Assembly: GCA_934670115.1 (NCBI GenBank)
Contig: CAKUOV010000037.1
Location: 1 to 24,295, forward strand
Origin: an uncultured Eggerthellaceae bacterium
GTDB lineage: Bacteria; Actinomycetota; Coriobacteriia; Coriobacteriales; Eggerthellaceae
Length of the DNA: 24,295 nucleotides
Reading direction: 5' to 3'
Below are positions 15,027-21,855 of the stretch, piece after piece. Both the position numbers and the translations under genes were made by a program. Below the pieces are notes generated by a model. It did not search any database and had not been told where the DNA came from. It worked only from the letters and a program-made list of their open reading frames with translations. Position 1 is the first letter of the stretch; each line of letters begins with the position of its first letter.

Positions 15027-15986
15027 ATGGGCATTCTCTATCAAGCAAGCGACCCCATGGTGTGGGCCATTTGGCTGTTTGTTGTGTTCGCCCTTATGGC
15101 GTTCAACGAATTCGGCCGCACGAGCGTTTGGGGCGGCGTGGCGCTGTTTATTGTGGCGCCCATCGTACTAACGATCTTCGTTTGGCCCCATACCGCAGCC
15201 CCTGGCAACGATTACGGCACCGGCAACTGGTTCAACTGGGCAAAAACGTATTCCGCACTCGCAGGATGCATTGGATTCATGGCGCTGCGCTTCGTGAAAT
15301 GGCACGGCGCCGACGGACGCGTGCATCACCTGTACGAGAAACGCTGGGCGCTGTGCTTCCCGCCTCTTATTCTGGCCATCAACATTGCCGAGGCCGTGGT
15401 GCGCGACTTCCAGATGTTCAGCTATGGCCTATGGGACGGCGCCATTGTTGACCACGTATGGATGATTTCCGGCCCGTGGAACATCATGAACGCGATTGCC
15501 GGCATTCTGAACATTGTCACCATCTGCGGTTGGTTTGGCATCATCATCTCGAAAGACAAGTCCCGCGACATGATTTGGCCCGACATGCTGTGGATGTGGA
15601 TCATTGCCTACGACTTGTGGAACTTCGCTTACACGTACAACTGCATGTCCGACCATTCCACGTACACGGGTCTGGCGCTGCTGATTGCCTGCACCGTTCC
15701 CACATTCTTCACGAAGCGCGGCGCGTGGCTGCAGCATCGTGCGCAAACGCTGGCGCTGTATGCCATGTTCGCCATGGCGCTGCCACAGTTCTACACCTTC
15801 GCAGAGATTCCCACCACGCATAACCCCACGGCGTTTTTCGTGGTGAGCCTGATCGCGCTGGCGGCAAACGTGGCGCTGGCCGCGTACCAGTTCCACCGAA
15901 TTCGCGCGCGCCATCTTAACCCGCTTAAAGACGAGCTCTATAATGACACCAAGAACTACCGAGAGGTCGTCGAGGAAAATCGCTAA
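15027..15986 (+). CDS. DUF5692 family multi-pass membrane protein, copy 2
   Basis: A 319-residue paralogue of the preceding gene with the same order of helices and motifs: LTIFVWPHTA, NWAKTYSALAG, PPLILAINIAEAVVRDFQ, GPWNIMNAIAGILN, WPDMLWMWIIAYDLWNFAYT and KRGAWLQHRAQTLA. It lacks most of the C-terminal extension of copy 1 and has a longer loop between helices 3 and 4 (HGADGRVHHLYEKRW). AGGAGG at 15015-15020 is an excellent ribosome site for ATG 15027. The two proteins differ enough that a heteromeric complex or two related substrates is more likely than simple dosage. It is followed by a GC-rich hairpin and the TetR gene in the same direction. Function unknown. Confidence 0.8.
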   Translation: MGILYQASDPMVWAIWLFVVFALMAFNEFGRTSVWGGVALFIVAPIVLTIFVWPHTAAPGNDYGTGNWFNWAKTYSALAGCIGFMALRFVKWHGADGRVHHLYEKRWALCFPPLILAINIAEAVVRDFQMFSYGLWDGAIVDHVWMISGPWNIMNAIAGILNIVTICGWFGIIISKDKSRDMIWPDMLWMWIIAYDLWNFAYTYNCMSDHSTYTGLALLIACTVPTFFTKRGAWLQHRAQTLALYAMFAMALPQFYTFAEIPTTHNPTAFFVVSLIALAANVALAAYQFHRIRARHLNPLKDELYNDTKNYREVVEENR

Positions 15987-16023
15987 ATCATGCGGCGCAT
16001 TGCCGTTCGAACTTCACACCCAA

Positions 16024-16059
16024 CACGGCGGCCTCCTGGCAAACGAAGGAGCCGCCGTG
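16024..16059 (+). promoter_or_regulatory. Hairpin enclosing the ribosome site and start of the TetR gene
   Basis: CACGGCGGCCTCCT (16024-16037) pairs with AGGAGCCGCCGTG (16047-16059), 13 bp with one bulged C and a 9-nt loop. The right arm contains both the AGGAG ribosome site and the GTG start chosen for the TetR gene. CCTTTTG follows, so the hairpin could also be a leaky terminator for the DUF5692 operon. Either role would hold TetR production below that of the membrane proteins. Confidence 0.55.
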
Positions 16060-16752
16060 CCTTTTGAAAGAAGCAACTCCATACCCGAATTCGATCCTGA
16101 CCGGCCGCATCCCGTTACGCGACAGGTCAGGAGCAGCGCGCGTTTGAACGGGGTTCCCGGCGACATTATGTTGGCGGCGCGCGAGCTGTACGAGACCGAA
16201 GGCGTTGCGGCCACTAGCATGGCGGCAATTGCCCGCAAAGCAGGAATCACGCGCACGCTGCTGTACTATTACTTCCCCAACAAGCAAGCCGTAACCGATG
16301 CCGTTCTTGATGATTACATCGAAGACCTGGTGGAAAGCGTGTCTACCTGGAACGAGTTGCGCGCATTCGGCAACACCCCCGCCGAGCTGAAAAACTGCGT
16401 GTCGGCATTTCGGCGTGCGCTCTATACCGCATCGGGGCAGCCGCGCCCCATATTTACTGTGCTCGAAGAGCTGGGATTGCGCGATTGGTTCGCCACGCAG
16501 GCTGTGCGCGAAAGCGTGGCGTGCATCCAAAACTACATTGTGTCCGAGTACCTGGCGTACCGCACGATTGAGATACAGCTGATTCCTGAAACGTTCGGAC
16601 TGCTTTTGTTCGGCCTAGCAGGACTAATGAAGGCGAAGCCCGACATCACCGATGAAGAGCTTGCAATACTTGTTGAGCAAACGCTCCGCCTTGACATGAC
16701 GGTGATGGATCCGCCTCCCTGGCCCGAGCATCCCGACGCCGCCGAGGCATAA
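16057..16752 (+). CDS. TetR-family transcriptional regulator of the DUF5692 locus
   Basis: A regulator of about 231 residues with a TetR helix-turn-helix at about 36-82 (MLAARELYETEGVAATSMAA, then AGITRTLLYYYFPNKQAV). The C-terminal domain is helical and would bind a ligand; no class is recognised. The start is a best guess: GTG 16057 has AAGGAG at 16046-16051, but this site is folded into a hairpin, and the frame is open back to 15943, overlapping the DUF5692 gene end. A later start near ATG 16165 would cut into the first helix and is less likely. It is probably transcribed with or just after the DUF5692 pair. It is the natural candidate to bind the 28-bp palindrome at 13652-13679, by position only. 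Confidence 0.85.
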   Translation: MPFERSNSIPEFDPDRPHPVTRQVRSSARLNGVPGDIMLAARELYETEGVAATSMAAIARKAGITRTLLYYYFPNKQAVTDAVLDDYIEDLVESVSTWNELRAFGNTPAELKNCVSAFRRALYTASGQPRPIFTVLEELGLRDWFATQAVRESVACIQNYIVSEYLAYRTIEIQLIPETFGLLLFGLAGLMKAKPDITDEELAILVEQTLRLDMTVMDPPPWPEHPDAAEA

Positions 16753-16929
16753 CAGCCGGCAAATGCGCGGCTCCTCCGCGCAGCGCTGCCGATCGGGTGA
16801 CAGCTGGCAAGCGCGCAGTGCGCCTCCCCTTCCCTAAGCAAACATGCGCACCGGCGCCTTCCCTTTCGAACACGAACGATTCCTTCTTGCTTCACTTCAA
16901 CACCCAGCCCCGCTGACTTCGCGTTTTTG

Positions 16930-17009
16930 TCGCAATATTTTGCGAATTACTTGACTCGCAGAATATTGCGACTTATCATTTTCGCATAATGTTGCGACTC
17001 ATCTCGCAA
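16930..17009. promoter_or_regulatory. hipBA promoter with three phased operators
   Basis: Three 16-bp palindromes of the form TCGCAN-N4-TTGCGA start at 16930, 16956 and 16982, exactly 26 bp apart: TCGCAATATTTTGCGA, TCGCAGAATATTGCGA and TCGCATAATGTTGCGA. A lone half-site TCGCAA follows at 17004-17009. The promoter TTGACT (16951-16956) - 17 nt - TATCAT (16974-16979) lies among them, the second operator occupying the spacer. The 26-bp spacing is about 2.5 helical turns, so successive sites alternate faces of the helix. HipB bound here should repress strongly and cooperatively. Confidence 0.85.
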
Positions 17010-17037
17010 CGCAGGCAAAGTACGAAGGACACAATCG

Positions 17038-17373
17038 ATGATTGATGCACTTGACATCGGATACGCAATAAAAGATCGGCGCGCGGAGCTCGGGTTAACA
17101 CAGGCGCAGGTGGCCGATGCAGCGGGCGTTTCGAAACGCTGCCTTTGGTCCTTGGAGCTGGGACAAAACCCCGGCGTTCAGCTTGACAAACTTACTGCCG
17201 TGCTCAAGGTACTGGGCCTCGATTTAACCATAACGCCTTGCGACATATCGAAAGACGTTATGGAGCACTACAAAGGCAAGCAAGCAGAAACCACCCAGCA
17301 AGCAAGCACCATGCAGAACAACAGCAGCAATGATTTCGATGCCTTAGCAATTTTGACAGGAAAAGCCAAATGA
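17038..17373 (+). CDS. hipB: HipB-type antitoxin, Xre-family DNA-binding protein
   Basis: A 111-residue Xre/Cro-family protein. The helix-turn-helix covers about residues 9-62: IKDRRAELGLTQAQVADAAG, then VSKRCLWSLELGQNPGVQLD. A C-terminal tail of about 45 residues rich in Gln, Asn and Ser (TTQQASTMQNNSSND) is probably disordered; in E. coli HipB the tail contacts the toxin and is a protease target. ATG 17038 has GAAGGA at 17024-17029. Its stop overlaps the HipA start (ATGA at 17370), so antitoxin and toxin are translationally coupled. The three palindromes in its promoter show autoregulation. Confidence 0.9.
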   Translation: MIDALDIGYAIKDRRAELGLTQAQVADAAGVSKRCLWSLELGQNPGVQLDKLTAVLKVLGLDLTITPCDISKDVMEHYKGKQAETTQQASTMQNNSSNDFDALAILTGKAK

Positions 17374-18662
17374 CACGCGCAGAATTAGATGTGTTTATCG
17401 CCAGAGAGCACGCAGGCGTACTCTCACAGGAAGATTCGGGCGCACTTTCGTATCGATACCTTAGAGGATACCGCGGTGTTCCCCTTTCCTCAGCCATGCC
17501 ACTTTCAACGCGAGAATACCGCGATAAGGCGGTCCTTCCCTATCTATGGGGTCTTTTACCGGAAGACATCGCAACGCGAAAACGCGTTGCCACCGAAGCG
17601 AACATCTCCTACAACAATCCCTTCGCGCTGCTTGGCGTAATCGGACTTGACTGCCCTGGTGCAGTACAGTTTTGTAAACAGGGCGAGAAAGCGATGAGGG
17701 AAGAACACCTTATCCCTGTCAGCGAATCAGATATAGCACGTCGGCTTTCGCAAGCACGAAACGATAATTCGGGATGGATAGCGGCAAACGAGCATTGGAG
17801 CTTAGGCGGGCAGCAAAGCAAGTTTGCGCTAAGAAAGCAAAACAATGAGTGGTTTGTCTGCGAAGGAGCTGCCGCAACCACCCATATCTTTAAAAGTGGT
17901 GTACGCAATCTTTCGCATCAAGCCCTCAACGAATACATTTGCATGCAGGTTGCACGCGAATGTGGAATCGATGCTGCAAAGACCGAATACCGCGAGTTCG
18001 AAAGTGAAAGAGGAATCGAACCCGCTATTGTAATCGAGCGCTACGACAGAGTCGTTTCAGGAAAGAATGTCACTCGCCTTCATCAGGAAGATTTTTGCCA
18101 AGCACTTGGATGCTTGCCTGACAATAAATACACCATGTACGGTGGACCCGGCACTGCCGACATTTTGAAGTTCCTGATATCCACGGGTTCTGCGGCGCAA
18201 ACCAATGTGGCAAGCTTCCTTCAGATGCTTTTCTTCAATTACCTTTTCGCAGTAACCGACGCTCATGCTAAAAACTACTCTCTTCTGTTGAACCCCAACG
18301 GAAGTCATCGCCTTGCTCCTATGTACGACGTCGCTTCGATAGCACCTTACATTGAACCAGGGCAATGGAAAAACAAGCCACCAAAACTTGCCATGTCAAT
18401 AGGGGAAGAAAACCGTATTGGATACCTTTCTTCTAGACATTTATCAAAAATGATGGAGCAGTGCGAATCGGAAAACGTTAACATTACCGCTGATGGTTGC
18501 GTAAATTTGATAGTTCATTACGCAGAAATCATTCCCAAGAAACTTGCCGCAGTCTTTGATGCACTTGAAAAAACAAATGCCGCACCTGCATCGAAGGAAT
18601 TAAGAGAGCGCATGGAAAAGCCTATTGTTCGCTTGTGTGCGAAAACGATAGAGCGCTTATAG
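17370..18662 (+). CDS. hipA: HipA-type serine/threonine kinase toxin
   Basis: A 430-residue kinase of the HipA family; E. coli HipA phosphorylates glutamyl-tRNA synthetase and triggers the stringent response and persistence. Visible parts: the N-terminal HipA-N1-like segment with LPYLWGLLPE (56-65), the glycine-rich loop SLGGQQSKFAL (144-154), the ATP-site lysine region HIFKSG (172-177), VIERYDR (221-227), the catalytic loop TDAHAKNYS (D297, N302) and the metal-binding YDVAS (D320). All catalytic residues are present. The loop Ser of SLGGQQS could be the autophosphorylation site, by analogy with Ser150. The first residues overlap the antitoxin by 4 nt. The N-terminus lacks the usual initial MxxLxVYL strand, starting instead with TRAELDVFIAREHAG. 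A UvrA-like gene starts 31 nt downstream and may be co-transcribed. Confidence 0.92.
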   Translation: MTRAELDVFIAREHAGVLSQEDSGALSYRYLRGYRGVPLSSAMPLSTREYRDKAVLPYLWGLLPEDIATRKRVATEANISYNNPFALLGVIGLDCPGAVQFCKQGEKAMREEHLIPVSESDIARRLSQARNDNSGWIAANEHWSLGGQQSKFALRKQNNEWFVCEGAAATTHIFKSGVRNLSHQALNEYICMQVARECGIDAAKTEYREFESERGIEPAIVIERYDRVVSGKNVTRLHQEDFCQALGCLPDNKYTMYGGPGTADILKFLISTGSAAQTNVASFLQMLFFNYLFAVTDAHAKNYSLLLNPNGSHRLAPMYDVASIAPYIEPGQWKNKPPKLAMSIGEENRIGYLSSRHLSKMMEQCESENVNITADGCVNLIVHYAEIIPKKLAAVFDALEKTNAAPASKELRERMEKPIVRLCAKTIERL

Positions 18663-18693
18663 CATTTGGCAAACACCAAACAAAAAGGAAATC

Positions 18694-21288
18694 ATGCAAC
18701 ACATTGACCACATCGAAGTACGCGGCGCGCGCGTGCACAACCTGAAAAACGTTGACGTAGATATCCCCTTGGGCCAGCTTGTTGGCATTGCCGGCGTATC
18801 AGGTTCGGGTAAAAGCTCGCTTGCGCTGGGCGTTCTCTATGCCGAAGGCTCGCGCCGCTACTTGGAGGCTCTTTCGACGTACACACGCCGACGCATTTCG
18901 CAGGCAGGCAAAGCTTCGGTCGATGACGTTCGTTACGTTCCCGCTGCTCTTGCACTGCATCAGCGCCCGGCGGTTCCCGGCGTGCGTTCCACGTTTGGCA
19001 CCTCAAGCGAGCTTCTGAATAGCTTGCGCCTTTTATTCTCGCGCGTGGGAAGCCACGTGTGCCCCCATTGCGGCAAGCACGTGCCACCAAGCTTGAATGT
19101 TGCCGCTGACCTGGCACTTTCCTGCCCCCATTGCGGGCGGGAATTCTTTGGCCTGGGCGCTGAACAACTTGCCTTCAACAGCGAAGGCGCCTGCCCCACA
19201 TGCAGCGGAACGGGCATCGCCCGCACGGTGAATCGCGCAGCACTCGTGCCCGACGAGAGCAAAACCATCGACGAAGGCGCCGTGGTGGTATGGGGCTCGC
19301 TTATGTGGGACCTTATGAAGCAGGTATGCGGCGCCATGGGCGTGCGCACGAACGTACCGTTTTGCCAGCTCGCATCCGAAGAACGCGACATGGTATTCAG
19401 CGGTCCCGCCGAAAAACGACACATTCTGTATAAGTCGAAAAAAGGCGATGACTTCGCTGAACTCGATTTCACGTATTACAACGCGGTGTATACCGTGGAA
19501 AACGCGCTTGCAAAAGCGAAAGACGAGAAGGGTCTGCGCCGCGTGGCAAAATTTCTTACGGAAGGCCCCTGCCCCGATTGCGGCGGAACGCGTCTTTCTA
19601 CGGCTGCACGCGGGCCGCTTGTGCGCGGAATCAACCTGGCGCAAGCTACGGAAATGACGCTTGACCAGGCGGTTTCATGGGTTGCAGGCGTGCCCGAAAG
19701 CCTTCCCGAAGAGATGCGCCCCCTGGCGAAATCCATTTGCGAATCGTTTCAGAGCACTGCCAAACGCCTTCTGGAGCTGGGACTGGGCTACTTATCGCTT
19801 GATCGTGCGGGTGCCACGCTTTCCACAGGAGAGCGCCAGCGCGTGCAGCTTGCGCGCTCGGTACAAAACCGCACAACGGGCGTGCTGTACGTAATGGACG
19901 AACCTTCTATCGGCCTGCATCCTGCCAATATCGACGGCCTTTTGGGCGTGATGCGCGACCTGATTGCCGACGGCAACTCTGTGGTGATGGTCGATCACGA
20001 CACGCGCATCCTGCGTGCTGCCGATTACCTGGTGGAAATGGGTCCCACTGCGGGTGCGGGCGGCGGCACCGTGGTTGCACAAGGCACAGTAACGGAAATT
20101 TCCGCAGATAGCGCATCGATTATTGGCCCGTATCTTTCGGAAAATTCCCAGGTGGCTGCCCGGCCGCAAGCGCAGGCGGAAGCAATGTTCGACCTTGGGC
20201 GCATTCACCTGGAATCAAGCGGCTTACACACGGTAAAGCCCTTCGCCATCGACCTTCCCAAAGGGCGCCTTATCGCGGTAACGGGTGTTTCTGGCTCGGG
20301 TAAAACGACCCTTGTGCTGGAAACGCTTATTCCCGCGCTTACCGCAATGGCGGCCAGCGAAGCGTTGCCCAAGCATGTGACGGCGCTCGATGCGGAAGGA
20401 ATCCGACGCACGAACCTCATCGACGCAACGCCTATCGGCATCAATGTTCGCTCAACCGTGGCAACATATTGCGGCGTGCTCGACGACCTGCGCCGCGCCT
20501 ATGCGCATACCGATGCCGCAAAGGATGCGGGGCTCAAGCTGGGTGATTTTTCGTACAACACCGGAAGTCTGCGCTGCCCCACCTGCGACGGAACAGGGCA
20601 AATATCGCTTGACGTGCAATTCCTTCCCGATGTTGACATTGCATGCCCCGACTGCCGCGGGTCGCGCTACAGTGCTGCGGCTGATAGCGTTCTGCGCGTC
20701 GAGAAGGCCGCAACGAAAGCAACGGCCAAGGGAGCAAAAGCCAGCGCTTCACGTGCGGCGGATGAAGCGACCGAGACGCCCGTGATGTCCAAAGCCTCCT
20801 TCACAGCCGAAAACCACGCGCTCAGCCTGCCGCAGTTGCTCGCACTCTCGGTCGACGAAGCCTTGCCACACGTTGCCGACATCAAGAAAGCGCATGAAAA
20901 GCTGAAAACGCTTCATGACCTGGGGCTAGGCTACCTTACGCTGGGCGAAGCAACCCCTGCCCTTTCCGGTGGCGAGGCGCAGCGTTTGAAGCTTGCAAGC
21001 GAAATGGGCCGCGGGCAGGAAGATGCCGTGTTCGTATTCGACGAGCCAACCATCGGTTTGCATCCGCGCGACGTGGAAACGCTGCTCAACGTGTTCCAAC
21101 GCCTTGTTGAGCAGGGCGCAACGGTAATCGTAATTGAGCACGACCTTGATTTCATCGCAAATGCCGATTACGTGATCGATATGGGACCGCAAGGCGGCGA
21201 AGCAGGTGGGCGCGTTGTTGCGTGCGGCGCCCCTACGGAAATAGCTGCGAATCCCGAAAGCATCACCGGCCGCTACCTGGAGCTGTAA
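18694..21288 (+). CDS. UvrA-like ABC ATPase lacking the UvrB-binding domain (UvrA2 type)
   Basis: An 864-residue tandem ABC ATPase of the UvrA family. First half: Walker A GVSGSGKSS (34-42), zinc-type cysteines CPHC (123-126), CPHC (144-147), CPTC (167-170) and CPDC (293-296), signature LSTGERQR (376-383), Walker B YVMDEPSIGLHP. Second half: GVSGSGKTT (531-539), CPTC (628-631), CPDC (651-654), LSGGEAQR (757-764), VFDEPTIGLHP and IEHD. Typical UvrA is about 940 residues. Here the roughly 95-residue UvrB-interaction domain after RLLFSRVG is missing and replaced by about 25 residues, so it probably does not work in classical excision repair. An Ala/Lys/Thr-rich linker (671-700) is inserted in the second half. 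UvrA2-type and DrrC-like proteins are linked to tolerance of DNA-binding drugs. ATG 18694 has AAGGA just upstream. Confidence 0.88.
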   Translation: MQHIDHIEVRGARVHNLKNVDVDIPLGQLVGIAGVSGSGKSSLALGVLYAEGSRRYLEALSTYTRRRISQAGKASVDDVRYVPAALALHQRPAVPGVRSTFGTSSELLNSLRLLFSRVGSHVCPHCGKHVPPSLNVAADLALSCPHCGREFFGLGAEQLAFNSEGACPTCSGTGIARTVNRAALVPDESKTIDEGAVVVWGSLMWDLMKQVCGAMGVRTNVPFCQLASEERDMVFSGPAEKRHILYKSKKGDDFAELDFTYYNAVYTVENALAKAKDEKGLRRVAKFLTEGPCPDCGGTRLSTAARGPLVRGINLAQATEMTLDQAVSWVAGVPESLPEEMRPLAKSICESFQSTAKRLLELGLGYLSLDRAGATLSTGERQRVQLARSVQNRTTGVLYVMDEPSIGLHPANIDGLLGVMRDLIADGNSVVMVDHDTRILRAADYLVEMGPTAGAGGGTVVAQGTVTEISADSASIIGPYLSENSQVAARPQAQAEAMFDLGRIHLESSGLHTVKPFAIDLPKGRLIAVTGVSGSGKTTLVLETLIPALTAMAASEALPKHVTALDAEGIRRTNLIDATPIGINVRSTVATYCGVLDDLRRAYAHTDAAKDAGLKLGDFSYNTGSLRCPTCDGTGQISLDVQFLPDVDIACPDCRGSRYSAAADSVLRVEKAATKATAKGAKASASRAADEATETPVMSKASFTAENHALSLPQLLALSVDEALPHVADIKKAHEKLKTLHDLGLGYLTLGEATPALSGGEAQRLKLASEMGRGQEDAVFVFDEPTIGLHPRDVETLLNVFQRLVEQGATVIVIEHDLDFIANADYVIDMGPQGGEAGGRVVACGAPTEIAANPESITGRYLEL

Positions 21289-21387
21289 CACGAAGCGGTT
21301 CGCTGCCTTCCCGCCACGGACCGTTTCGATGCCCCTTTTCGTCATATGCACGGCTTAATTCGAAGCGACGCTATTTGTTCACGCATT

Positions 21388-21439
21388 CAAAATACTTAAT
21401 ATTTCTTATCTTGCAAAAATATTAAGTATTTTGTATATT
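21388..21439 (+). promoter_or_regulatory. Promoter and operator of the second HipB-type gene
   Basis: CAAAATACTTAATATTT (21388-21404) and AAATATTAAGTATTTTG (21417-21433) are a perfect 17-bp inverted repeat. TTGCAA (-35, 21411-21416) and TATATT (-10, 21434-21439) are 17 nt apart, and the right arm fills that spacer exactly. The half-site AAGTATTTTG occurs again at 21461-21470, in what would be the transcribed leader. This points to tight autorepression by the HTH protein that follows. Confidence 0.75.
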
Positions 21440-21493
21440 TGTTGCAATCGTTAAAATATAAAGTATTTTGAATATTGAGTAGACAGGGCTGCT

Positions 21494-21730
21494 ATGTGGA
21501 CAAATGCTTTTTCATTTGAAGGAGTCGGCGCTTTTCTCCAGGAAGCGCGGCGCGAAAGAGGAATCACTCAAGCCGAAATGGCAAAACAGCTCGGATTTTC
21601 CACTGTTACGCTCTCTGCACTGGAAACGGGCAAGAATGTATCAACGAAAAAAGTTGAACGCTATCTTCAAATTCTTGGTTATCGCATGGTAATTGTGCCA
21701 AAAACAGCTCATGTGGAGGTTGAAGAATGA
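21494..21730 (+). CDS. HipB-like Xre-family regulator (orphan antitoxin)
   Basis: A 78-residue Xre-family protein: FLQEARRERGITQAEMAKQL and FSTVTLSALETGKNVSTKKV form the helix-turn-helix (about 14-58), and YLQILGYRMVIVP follows, as in HipB proteins. It is shorter than the HipB at 17038 and lacks the Gln-rich tail. Its stop overlaps an ATG (ATGA) that begins a recognisable HipA N-terminus, cut short after 28 codons. It is therefore an antitoxin-type gene whose toxin has been lost, while its own promoter and operators remain well preserved. It may now act only as a regulator, or neutralise a HipA elsewhere. Confidence 0.82.
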   Translation: MWTNAFSFEGVGAFLQEARRERGITQAEMAKQLGFSTVTLSALETGKNVSTKKVERYLQILGYRMVIVPKTAHVEVEE

Positions 21731-21813
21731 GAACGCTCGACGTCTATCTAACCAAAGCAGACGCAAATTGGGCTGGGACGTTTCCCAGCCCAATCCATAA
21801 GGAACGCTTTTAG
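21727..21813 (+). pseudogene. Truncated hipA, first 28 codons only
   Basis: The frame overlapping the HTH stop by 4 nt reads MRTLDVYLTKADANWAGTFP and stops at a TAG (21811-21813) 8 codons later. MRTLDVYL is the typical first strand of HipA toxins, normally over 400 residues, and the ATGA overlap matches the hipBA junction at 17370. The rest of the gene is absent; the converging surface-protein gene starts its 3' end 43 bp later. The last codons run through a terminator-like hairpin, so the deletion joint is probably near 21765. Confidence 0.65.
21767..21794. terminator. Bidirectional stem-loop between convergent genes
   Basis: ATTGGGCTGGGA (21767-21778) pairs exactly with TCCCAGCCCAAT (21783-21794) around a 4-nt loop. 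It separates the HTH gene (+) from the surface-protein gene (-, ending at 21856). U-runs are short on both sides, but the 12-bp GC-rich stem is strong. Confidence 0.7.
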
Positions 21814-21855
21814 GCTTACGCTGCATACCGTAACGCCTCGCAGTGTCATGCAGTG

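Noticed and set aside
16764..16782. Short hairpin TGCGCGG-CTCCT-CCGCGCA after the TetR gene as a terminator
   Set aside because: The stem is only 7 bp and no U-run follows, so it is not listed as a terminator.
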